From positions 1,302,001 to 1,366,000 of the forward strand of contig NZ_JAHWXN010000001.1 of the NCBI RefSeq assembly GCF_023091245.1: a DNA stretch of 64,000 bases, read 5' to 3'. The translations under genes and the position numbers were made by a program. Under the pieces are notes generated by a model. That model had not been told where the DNA came from and did not search any database. It worked only from the letters and a program-made list of their open reading frames with translations. The DNA is from Microbacterium croceum (GTDB taxonomy: Bacteria; Actinomycetota; Actinomycetes; Actinomycetales; Microbacteriaceae). Shown here piece after piece: positions 58,136 to 64,000 of this stretch (position 1 is its first letter; each line of letters starts with the position of its first letter).

Positions 58136-58429
58136 ATGGGTGATTTCTTGCGCTGGATCGGCGCCATCGGCCTTCCCTTTGCATCCCTCGGCTTGGGATT
58201 CTTCGTCGCACTTCGCATGGTGCACACCGGCAAAGAGCGATTGACCGGACTCGGCACAATGATCGCCGCCGTGATCCTCTGCGGCATCCAGCTGATCAGC
58301 GAGCCTGTCATCGAACCGATCTGGCTGCAGTACGTGATCCTCTTCATTCTCCCCGCTCTCGGGGGAGCCGCACTAATCGTCCGGCCACGGGGAAGGCGAA
58401 CCGGAGTGAAAGACCAGGACCTGTCCTAG
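58136..58429 (+). CDS. Small three-helix membrane protein, possible partner of the upstream gene
   Basis: A 97-residue protein with three membrane segments (about 4-24, 33-52, 58-77) and a basic tail (RPRGRRTGVKDQD). ATG 58136 lies 2 bp after the stop of the truncated secreted-type gene. Small multi-span proteins encoded right after a short secreted helical protein can be immunity proteins, which is one explanation here; no family is recognised. A strong terminator follows, so the pair forms a unit. Confidence 0.6.
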   Translation: MGDFLRWIGAIGLPFASLGLGFFVALRMVHTGKERLTGLGTMIAAVILCGIQLISEPVIEPIWLQYVILFILPALGGAALIVRPRGRRTGVKDQDLS

Positions 58430-58493
58430 ACCGGCACGCACGGCGCGGAGCGTGGTCTGGCGGTAGCCCGCACCACTGCCCTTCTGTGCGAAC

Positions 58494-58526
58494 GTTGCCT
58501 TCCCGCTGCTAGATCGGGAAGGCAAC
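58494..58526 (+). terminator. Terminator after the two-gene insert unit
   Basis: GTTGCCTTCCCG (58494-58505) pairs perfectly with CGGGAAGGCAAC (58515-58526), a 12-bp stem with a 9-nt loop followed by TTTC, 65 bp after the stop of the 3-TM gene. Confidence 0.85.
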
Positions 58527-58591
58527 TTTCGTATGGGCAACACAGAGTGATGTCAGTGTGTTCGATTCAGCTGCTCACGGTCGCAACGCGA

Positions 58592-59761
58592 TCAGGCGGC
58601 ATGGCGGGCGGCGATCAGGTGCAGCGCTGCGGAGTGGTCCCAGCTGCCGTCAGGCTCCCGCGGGTACTTCGGGTCGCGGCCGCGAATGGTGGCGCTCTCG
58701 AACAGCGGGACCGCGGTCGAATCGGGGCGTGCGGGCCGTCGGCGACCGTGCGAGTCTGATTTGTGGATCCAGGTGACCTGGTTGAGCCACTGATCCCACC
58801 GCTCCCGTTCGTACCGGTAGCGGACCGCCCGGGTCTCCAGGTACCCGTCGACGTCGAGGTGGAGGGCGAGGGCGCGCATGACGGTGGTGAGGTCCTGCAC
58901 AACGGTTCCAGCGTCGTCGATCGTCAGCGGGACCTCGCGCGGGAGCTCGAGCAAATGCCGGTACACGTTCCCGGCGTGCCGGCCCAAGCTGTGCGGCGCC
59001 GCGAACACGTCCGCCGAGCCGAGGAACTCCGACACCTGACGGATGACCCGGTCCATCATCTCCTCCCGGTTCAGCAGGGCGAAGTGCTGGGCCCACCGCA
59101 GCTCCCGGATGTACCGGGTGAACTCCGGGGTGCCCTCGACCAGGTACGCCAGGTCGGGGTCGGGGAGGTCGATCCACCACTGCTTCGCCAGCCGCTGCGC
59201 GACGGCGATGTGGTGGCCGGCGATCTTGTTGCCGACGCCGCGGGATCCCGAGTGCAGGAACAGCCACACCCGGTCGAGCTCGTCGGCCGACACCTCGATG
59301 AAGTGGTTGCCGGAGCCGAGCGTTCCCAGCTGCAGCCGCCAGTTCCCCGCGTAGGTCTCGGGGTCGAACTCGTGCTTCGCAGCCAGGTCCTCGAGCTCGG
59401 CGATGCGCGGCTCGGCGGTGGCCACGATCTTGCGGTTGTACCGTCCGGCCGACAGCGGGATGGCGCGCTCGATCTGCTCCCGGAGTTCCGCGAGGTCGCG
59501 CCCGTCGAGGTGGCTCCTCGTGAACTGCGTGCGGACGGCGATCATGCCGCAGCCGATGTCGACGCCGACGGCCGCGGGGATGATCGCGCCGAGCGTCGGG
59601 ATGACCGAGCCGACCGTCGCCCCCTTGCCGAGGTGCGCATCCGGCATCAGCGCCAGGTGCGGGTGGATGAACGGCATGCGGGCCGTGGTGTGCGCCTGAT
59701 CGAGTGTCTTCTCGTCGATCAGCGACGCCCACGACAGCAGCCGTTCGGAGAGCCTCTCCAT
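58592..59761 (-). pseudogene. rtcB: RtcB RNA ligase, N-terminal half fused to an unrelated C-terminus
   Basis: The 389-residue frame from ATG 59761 (AAGGAAAGGA upstream) matches RtcB through LNREEMMDRVIRQVSEFLG at about 59020, with VGVDIGCGMIAV (metal Cys) and LHSGSRGVGNKIAGHHI. After that point it continues as unrelated sequence (about 145 residues, for example LALHLDVDGYLETRAVRYRYERERW and HKSDSHGRRR) that I do not recognise. The missing RtcB part is at 56855-57275. The fused frame may be translated, but it lacks the catalytic guanylated-His loop. Confidence 0.85.
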
Positions 59762-59814
59762 GATTCCTTTCCTTGGGTGGTGTTCAGCCACAGGTCGGGA
59801 TGCTCATGAGAAAG

Positions 59815-59838
59815 GCCCCGGACCTGACGGTACGGGGC
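59815..59838 (-). promoter_or_regulatory. Hairpin in the rtcB leader
   Basis: GCCCCG (59815-59820) and CGGGGC (59833-59838) form a 6-bp GC stem with a 12-nt loop between the small upstream frame and the rtcB start. It may be an attenuator. Confidence 0.4.
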
Positions 59839-59857
59839 TGTGTGAAAGCGGATGCTG

Positions 59858-59956
59858 TCACACGGCGCGTGCCGGAGGGTACGACTCGAAACGGTCATTG
59901 CGCTTCTGCTGAAGCGGCAATGCCGTTGCGTGGGGAAGATTCCGCAGGGCGGTCAT
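59858..59956 (-). CDS. Possible 32-residue peptide upstream of rtcB
   Basis: A short frame starting MTALRNLPHATALPLQQKRN and ending PPARAV, with GAGGAG at 7-8 bp before the ATG. It sits about 100 bp upstream of the rtcB N-terminal half on the same strand, followed by a GC hairpin. The good ribosome site and position suggest a translated leader or small protein. No family is recognised. Confidence 0.45.
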   Translation of the reverse strand: MTALRNLPHATALPLQQKRNDRFESYPPARAV

Positions 59957-60029
59957 CCGTCGTCTCCTCGGCTGGGGGCTGCGCCGATCGGCACAGCCCT
60001 CCGAGACTAGGGGGGGGCACGCCCGGGCG

Positions 60030-60434
60030 TCAAGCCGGGTCGCGCGGCGGGTTGTGCATGAACTCGATGCGGATGCCGTCGTCATCCTCGACGAACGATG
60101 CGTAGTACCGGTCGCTGTAGCGGGGGTACTCCTTCGGGTCGCGCACGGCGGTCCACCCGGCCTCCAGGGCGATGGCATGCAGGCGATCGACCTCCTCGCG
60201 GGAGTCCACCGCCCACGCCAGATGCTGCCAGCCGACTCGGCCGTGCCGGTGTGGGGCGGAGTCCTCGTCCCATGCGTAGAGGATCATCTCGGTCTCATCG
60301 CCGTTGTGCCACGAGATCGAGTGGTCGTCCTCACCGCCGCTCTGATAGCCCAGCGCCGTGAGGATCGGGTGGAACTGCGCGCGTCCGCGCTCGAGGTCTG
60401 CGACGGTGATGCCCAGGTGATCGAGAAGAGCCAT
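60030..60434 (-). CDS. VOC-family (glyoxalase-like) protein
   Basis: A 134-residue single-module VOC protein starting with LDHLGITVADLERGRAQF. Potential metal ligands are His in LDHLGI, His in WQHLAWAV and Glu in GIRIEFMHNP. The C-terminal strand YYASFVEDDDGIRIEF is typical of lyase-type members. The substrate is unknown. ATG 60434. Confidence 0.87.
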   Translation of the reverse strand: MALLDHLGITVADLERGRAQFHPILTALGYQSGGEDDHSISWHNGDETEMILYAWDEDSAPHRHGRVGWQHLAWAVDSREEVDRLHAIALEAGWTAVRDPKEYPRYSDRYYASFVEDDDGIRIEFMHNPPRDPA

Positions 60435-60501
60435 GTGCCCAGTCTCATCGTCGATGCGCGACGGGAGCAGGATTGCTCCCGCGCGTGCGGTGGATCGGGA
60501 C

Positions 60502-60708
60502 TCAGAGTTCGATGCCGTGGTCCTCGTCGTTCACGCCGGCGTTGTGGCCTCGGCGGGACTCATAGCCGAGGAACCAGCCCAGCCAGATGATCGCGGCCAG
60601 GAGCACGCCGAGCCAGACGTTCTGGAAGATCAGCCCCACGACGACGCCGATGATGAAGAGGCCGATCGTGACGAGCAGGCGGAGACCGAGGCGCCGGGGT
60701 GCGTTCAT
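60502..60708 (-). CDS. Small two-helix membrane protein
   Basis: A 68-residue protein: a basic N-terminus (MNAPRRLGLRLL), two membrane segments (about 13-27 and 31-47, the second containing GVLLAAIIWLGWFLGY) and a polar acidic tail (NAGVNDEDHGIEL). No family is recognised; such proteins are common conserved small membrane proteins in Microbacteriaceae. Confidence 0.72.
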   Translation of the reverse strand: MNAPRRLGLRLLVTIGLFIIGVVVGLIFQNVWLGVLLAAIIWLGWFLGYESRRGHNAGVNDEDHGIEL

Positions 60709-60731
60709 GCCCTCAGCCTAGGGGCTGGGGG

Positions 60732-61691
60732 TCAGCGGTCGCGGTGGTCCTCGGGTGCCAACCGGGGCCCGCGGCGCTGCTCGTGCACGCCGCTGGCGAC
60801 GATGAACCGGATCACGCGTTGCCGGTGCCCGCTCCACGGGGCGAGCAGCTCGATCATCCCGTCGTCATCCGTGCGCTTCCCCGCGAGCGCATGGCCGACC
60901 TCGTGCGCGAGGTGGTAGTCGCCCACGCTCACGGCATCAGGGTCGCCGAGGGCGCGGATGCGGGTCTCCGCCGAAGTCCAGACGCCGACACCGGGAAGGC
61001 TCGTGAGCACGCGGTCGCGAGCCGCTCCCGTCGGGGCTGCGTGCACCGCGCGTTCGATGCTGTCGCCACGCATGGCGGCACGCACGATCGTCTTCGACTG
61101 CGGGGGCTCGACGCCTGCGCGGTGCCAGGCCCACGAAGGGATGCCGCGCCACACGGACGAGGGCGGAGCGGCGTGCATCGGGCGCGGCGTCGGCCCTGGG
61201 GCGCGCTCGCCGAAGCGCGACACGAGGGCGCGCCAGGCGCCGAAGGCCTGCATGCCGGTGACCTTCTGCTCGATGATCGCGCAGGCGAGGGCATCGAAGA
61301 CCTCGTCTGTGCGGGTGAGGCGCAGTCCGGGGTGTCGGCGAGCGGACTCGGCGATCAGGGGGTGCAACGAGGCGTCGAAGCCCTCGGCATCGTCGTCCGC
61401 TCCGCACAGGCGGGGTACGCGGCTCAGGGCGACTTCGGCGCCCGGCCCCCACGCCGAGGCGCGGATCTCACCGCTCGCGGAGCGCAGGGCGAGAGTCGCC
61501 ACGCCGGCCGGCGTGCGGAGCGCGCGCCAGATGACGGGGCCGTCGATGACGGTGGTGGGGTCGGTGCGGCCGCGTCGGAGCATGCCGACGGTGGCGAGCA
61601 GGTCGACGGGGTGCGCCGGTCGGTACACGGTCTCCCTGGGCGGCTCCGCTATGGCGGTATCGGCCGCTCCGGCGTCCGCTGTCAGGGTCAT
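60732..61691 (-). CDS. AlkA-like DNA-3-methyladenine glycosylase
   Basis: A 319-residue HhH-GPD base-excision enzyme. The hairpin-helix-hairpin is in LTSLPGVGVWTSAETRIRALGD, and the catalytic Asp follows in AVSVGDYHLAHEVG. The N-terminal AlkA-like domain (GPVIWRALRTPAGVATLAL) precedes it. It removes alkylated purines such as 3-methyladenine. The length and domain order match actinobacterial AlkA homologues. It is not linked to the ogt gene at 43.7 kb. Confidence 0.88.
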   Translation of the reverse strand: MTLTADAGAADTAIAEPPRETVYRPAHPVDLLATVGMLRRGRTDPTTVIDGPVIWRALRTPAGVATLALRSASGEIRASAWGPGAEVALSRVPRLCGADDDAEGFDASLHPLIAESARRHPGLRLTRTDEVFDALACAIIEQKVTGMQAFGAWRALVSRFGERAPGPTPRPMHAAPPSSVWRGIPSWAWHRAGVEPPQSKTIVRAAMRGDSIERAVHAAPTGAARDRVLTSLPGVGVWTSAETRIRALGDPDAVSVGDYHLAHEVGHALAGKRTDDDGMIELLAPWSGHRQRVIRFIVASGVHEQRRGPRLAPEDHRDR

Positions 61692-61730
61692 GCGCCCACA
61701 CTACGTGGCGGGCCCGACACTCGGGCGCAC

Positions 61731-61813
61731 CCACAACTCAGGAAGAAGTGGCGCCACCGGCGGGTTGCCGCGTCGGAATCCGCGTGTTCTCGCTCAGGCG
61801 TCCTGAGTTGTGG
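61731..61813. repeat. ~82-bp intergenic repeat unit, copy 2
   Basis: CCACAACTCAGGA (61731-61743) and TCCTGAGTTGTGG (61801-61813) are perfect 13-bp inverted ends of an 83-bp unit. The same ends and spacing occur in copies 1 and 3. Confidence 0.85.
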
Positions 61814-61860
61814 CGGACGCACTCGGCTGCGGCTCGCTGTTCGGCAGGGTTCGGGGGCGG

Positions 61861-61942
61861 CCACAACTCAGGCAGTTCGGCCACGTGCACCGGTCAGAAC
61901 TGCGATTTCGGGCTCCGGAGTATCGACAGTCCTGAGTTGTGG
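61861..61942. repeat. ~82-bp intergenic repeat unit, copy 3
   Basis: CCACAACTCAGG (61861-61872) and TCCTGAGTTGTGG (61930-61942) end an 82-bp unit lying 47 bp after copy 2 in the same intergenic gap. The interior differs from copy 2 more than the ends do. Confidence 0.85.
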
Positions 61943-61976
61943 ACGTCGAACCTCGGTGCCCGGGTGTGGACTCGGG

Positions 61977-62672
61977 TCAGAAGCGGTCGGGCGAAGGCGT
62001 GCCGTGACCGTAGCGGATCACGACGTCGGCGTGCCGGTCGAAGCGGTAGCCGATGCCGCGCACGGTGCGGACGATGTCCTCGTAGCGACCGAGCTTGGCG
62101 CGCAGGCGACGCACGTGCACGTCGATCGTGCGTTCGCCGGGAGTCTCGTCATCCTGCGCCTGCCACAGGGCGGAGACGAGCTCGCTGCGTTCGATCGTGC
62201 GTCCTTCGCGGAGCACGAGGTACTGCAGCAGCTCGAACTCCTTGTAGGTGAAGGCAGCGGATTCGCCGTCGATCAGCACCCGCTTGCGGGAGATGTCGAC
62301 GACGACGCCACCCTCTTCGTCGGTGGCATCCTCTTCGGCGGCTGCCTTGGTACGGGCGATCGCGCCGGGCTCGTGCAGGGCGAGGCGCACGACGTCGAGG
62401 TCGCGACCGCCGGAGCCGTGCGGGGCGAGGGCGACGGTGGCGTGCGTCTCGGCGCCGGGGGCGAGCTCGGCGAGCGTGCGGCGCAGTGCGTCGACGAGCA
62501 GCGGGAGGCTCACTCCGGCTTCGGCTGCCTTGATCTCGTCGAGACCGACGTAGAGGGCGAAGCCGCGGGGGGAGCGGACGGCGGGGAGGTCGGCGGCGAG
62601 CGGCGCGGGGGAATCCTGTGCGGTGGGGACGGCGGTGGCGGCGGGACGCTCAAGGAGTGCGATGTTCGACAT
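61977..62672 (-). CDS. Winged-helix (OmpR-type) DNA-binding protein without a receiver domain
   Basis: A 231-residue protein. The N-terminal ~125 residues have no phospho-receiver motif; they are Ala/Pro-rich then a small alpha/beta region (GFALYVGLDEIKAAEAGVS, ATVALAPHGSGG). The C-terminal ~90 residues are a Trans_reg_C winged helix (AFTYKEFELLQYLVLREGR, then RTIDVHVRRLRAKLGRYED). Such receiver-less regulators are widespread in actinobacteria. A Cys-rich peptide frame with its own strong promoter lies 150 bp upstream on the same strand, so expression may be attenuated. Confidence 0.87.
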   Translation of the reverse strand: MSNIALLERPAATAVPTAQDSPAPLAADLPAVRSPRGFALYVGLDEIKAAEAGVSLPLLVDALRRTLAELAPGAETHATVALAPHGSGGRDLDVVRLALHEPGAIARTKAAAEEDATDEEGGVVVDISRKRVLIDGESAAFTYKEFELLQYLVLREGRTIERSELVSALWQAQDDETPGERTIDVHVRRLRAKLGRYEDIVRTVRGIGYRFDRHADVVIRYGHGTPSPDRF

Positions 62673-62821
62673 GATGATGAAGTCCTCAGGACGTGAGCCG
62701 ATATGGCTCTGATGCGTTGCATGAATGACCGGGCGAGCCGGAAAGCGAGCAAAGGGTGGATGCTCGGCGACTCAGGCTTCGCAGATCGCGAAGAGTCGAG
62801 TCGGGCGGGGTGGCTGTTCGT

Positions 62822-62923
62822 TCAGCGACACATTCGGCAACACATGCCAACGCGACCGGGCATCATCATCCCGGCAGTCCTGTTCGCCTCCTGGGCGGAC
62901 AAAGGGCGTGCGTTGGTGGTCAT
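62822..62923 (-). CDS. 33-residue Cys-rich leader peptide
   Basis: A short frame starting MTTNARPLSAQEANRTAGMM and ending GRVGMCCRMCR, with three Cys in the last six residues. Its ATG (62923) lies 6 bp downstream of a CATAAT -10 box with TTGACA at 18 bp, so the mRNA is probably leaderless and the frame is the first thing translated. The run of Cys codons just before the stop has the form of a cysteine-responsive attenuator. The next gene on the strand is the winged-helix regulator. Confidence 0.6.
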   Translation of the reverse strand: MTTNARPLSAQEANRTAGMMMPGRVGMCCRMCR

Positions 62924-62929
62924 GGGGGG

Positions 62930-62959
62930 ATTATGTCGGATCGTGTCGCTCCGTGTCAA
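62930..62959 (-). promoter_or_regulatory. Strong consensus promoter of the leader peptide
   Basis: On the minus strand TTGACA (62959-62954) and CATAAT (62935-62930) are separated by 18 bp, the best housekeeping-sigma match seen in the window. Transcription should begin at or next to the ATG of the leader peptide. Confidence 0.7.
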
Positions 62960-62998
62960 AACGACGACACCCTCGTGCGGCGGGCGTAACGTGGCAGG

Positions 62999-63307
62999 GT
63001 GACCACCTCGACGCTCGCCTCCGGCTTCCTGCTCACCGACGAGAAGGACGCATCGCGCTACACGCTGCACCGGGACGGCAACCTGGTGAGTGTCCTCGAC
63101 TACCGCGACGACGGACGCACCATCGCCCTCACCAGGGCCTTCACCGTCCCGACTTTCCGCGGCCACGGCTACGCGGGGGTCGTCGTGGAGGGAGCGGTGG
63201 CCGACATCATCGCGCGGGGTGACCGGAAGATCGACGCGGTGTGCTGGTACGTCGCCGACTGGTTCGCCGCGCACCCGGAGCATGCGGGGCTGCTGCGCGT
63301 GCGCTGA
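62999..63307 (+). CDS. GNAT-like N-acetyltransferase (YidJ/Acetyltransf_CG type)
   Basis: A 102-residue small acetyltransferase-fold protein with the acetyl-CoA loop in VPTFRGHGYAGVVVEGAV and a preceding strand pair (YTLHRDGNLVSVLDYRDDG). This short class (DUF-like, GCN5-related) typically lacks the full catalytic cleft. GTG 62999. The promoter region is shared with the divergent leader peptide. Confidence 0.82.
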   Translation: MTTSTLASGFLLTDEKDASRYTLHRDGNLVSVLDYRDDGRTIALTRAFTVPTFRGHGYAGVVVEGAVADIIARGDRKIDAVCWYVADWFAAHPEHAGLLRVR

Positions 63308-63361
63308 CCCTGGGGGTGTGTGACGCTGTGTTACGCGAGATCCGGCTGACAGGATGAGGAC

Positions 63362-63829
63362 ATGAAACTCGCCGAAGCCCTCACCGCGCGCGCCGATCTG
63401 CAGCGCCGCATCGAACAGCTCCGCGCACGGATCACCGCCAACGCCCGGTACCAGGAGGGCGAGGAGCCGGCCGAAGACGCAGCCGCGCTGATCGTCGAAG
63501 CGGATGCCGCGCTGGAGCAGCTACGACAGCTCATCCGCCGCATCAACGCCACGAACGCGCGTCTCGATCTCGGCGCAGACGGCACCATGACCGACGCGCT
63601 CGCCGCGCGCGACGTGCTCCGCCTGCAGCACTCCCTGCTGGTGGATGCGGCGGCGGCGGCATCGGGTGCGAACGACCAGTTCCTGAGGCAGATGCGCTCG
63701 GAGCTGCGCCAGGTCTCGGCGCTCCCCGTCGGCGCGCTGCGCGCACGCGCTGACCGCGTCGCACAGGAGCTGCGCGAGCTCGACAACCGGATCCAGCAGG
63801 CGAACTGGAGCAACGACCTGGAGGAGTAA
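63362..63829 (+). CDS. DIP1984-family protein
   Basis: A 155-residue, almost entirely helical protein with the family start MKLAEALTARADLQRRIEQL, the central LIRRINATNARL and an end in RELDNRIQQANWSNDLEE. This matches DIP1984 (septicolysin-like) proteins of actinobacteria, whose function is unknown; a cytolysin role is not supported. ATG 63362. Confidence 0.85.
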   Translation: MKLAEALTARADLQRRIEQLRARITANARYQEGEEPAEDAAALIVEADAALEQLRQLIRRINATNARLDLGADGTMTDALAARDVLRLQHSLLVDAAAAASGANDQFLRQMRSELRQVSALPVGALRARADRVAQELRELDNRIQQANWSNDLEE

Positions 63830-64000
63830 CAGCGGAAGTCGGTAGTCACGACGAGGCGGACACAACCCCTGCCGGAGGGGCAATCCGGCTCATGTGGGGC
63901 GGAGGGCAGCCCGGAACGCATCGCGCAGCCCCGCACGCTGCACATGTGATCGCGCACTGCGCACCATGCATCACCGCGTGTCGATCATCGTGACGAGGGT
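63830..64000. other. Right-edge DNA with no recognised feature
   Basis: I see no convincing gene, repeat or RNA in the last 171 bp. A gene could begin beyond the edge. Confidence 0.4.

Noticed and set aside
56855..59761. An intein in RtcB as the cause of the split gene
   Set aside because: Inteins keep the host frame on one strand and have splicing-block motifs; the insert carries genes on both strands, a NACHT fragment and stops.

Overview
The window is high-GC, densely packed chromosomal DNA from an actinobacterium, most likely Microbacteriaceae (Microbacterium-like). This rests on gene style (frequent GTG starts, ATGA/GTGA overlaps, leaderless promoters), a class-E-type sortase signal (LANTG), a CmtR-type metal sensor, a DIP1984-family protein and mycothiol-type arsenate reductases. 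No rRNA, tRNA, CRISPR array or phage structural gene was seen.

Layout. 1-3.15 kb: the N-terminal part of an HrpB helicase running off the left edge, a flotillin-like protein and a MarR regulator. 3290-14469: an 11.18-kb unit bounded by 27-bp inverted ends, with internal repeats and a 5-bp target duplication (TTGGA). The ends look like IS21-family ends, but the unit has no transposase. It carries a GntR regulator, a complete dipeptide/opine-type ABC importer and five enzymes or cupin-like proteins, so it reads as a mobile catabolic operon of unknown substrate. 14.5-16.4 kb: a catDE-like DoxX + ring-cleavage-dioxygenase-like pair with a divergent MarR. 16.4-18.6 kb: a decayed sigma-factor locus and NhaA. 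18.6-22 kb: an arsenic locus (ArsR, FAD oxidoreductase, ArsR-ArsC fusion, ArsC) with no efflux pump next to it. 22-24.2 kb: a reactive-sulfur module (rhodanese-fused CoA-disulfide reductase, small Cys protein, CstR-like CsoR). 24.2-27.3 kb: a TerC-family protein behind a yybP-ykoY-type (manganese) riboswitch, and a CNNM/CorC transporter. 27.4-32 kb: arginase-family enzyme, SDR, and a GtrA/GT2/GT39-like glycan operon. 32-39.7 kb: a two-component system, a copper/iron-linked cluster (CopC, PCuAC, DyP peroxidase) and a CmtR-controlled cation transporter. 39.8-45.7 kb: alpha/beta hydrolase, small export protein, NarL-type two-component pair, Ogt and ThrC. 45.7-51.5 kb: small housekeeping and stress genes, FUSC, M20 peptidase, MFS exporter, and a small membrane coiled-coil protein with 33-bp repeats. 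51.7-56.7 kb: a secreted, sortase-anchored DUF11 protein and a large LuxR-type regulator. 56.8-59.8 kb: rtcB split by a ~1.74-kb mosaic insertion containing a NACHT-NTPase fragment, a truncated secreted protein and a 3-TM partner. 60-64 kb: AlkA-like glycosylase, winged-helix regulator with a Cys-rich leader peptide, GNAT and DIP1984 proteins.

How the genes fit together. Several regulator/target pairs can be read from shared DNA sites: the GntR site overlaps its own start codon and recurs before the ABC operon; ArsR boxes lie between arsR and the flavoprotein; CsoR-type boxes lie between csoR and the sulfur genes; the CmtR operator precedes cmtR-CDF; a TGACAACTGTCA palindrome recurs upstream of the alpha/beta hydrolase and the NarL-type kinase. 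A ~82-bp palindromic-ended intergenic repeat occurs three times, once near the left end and twice in tandem near 61.8 kb. All family assignments are read from motifs in the translated sequence; no database search was possible.
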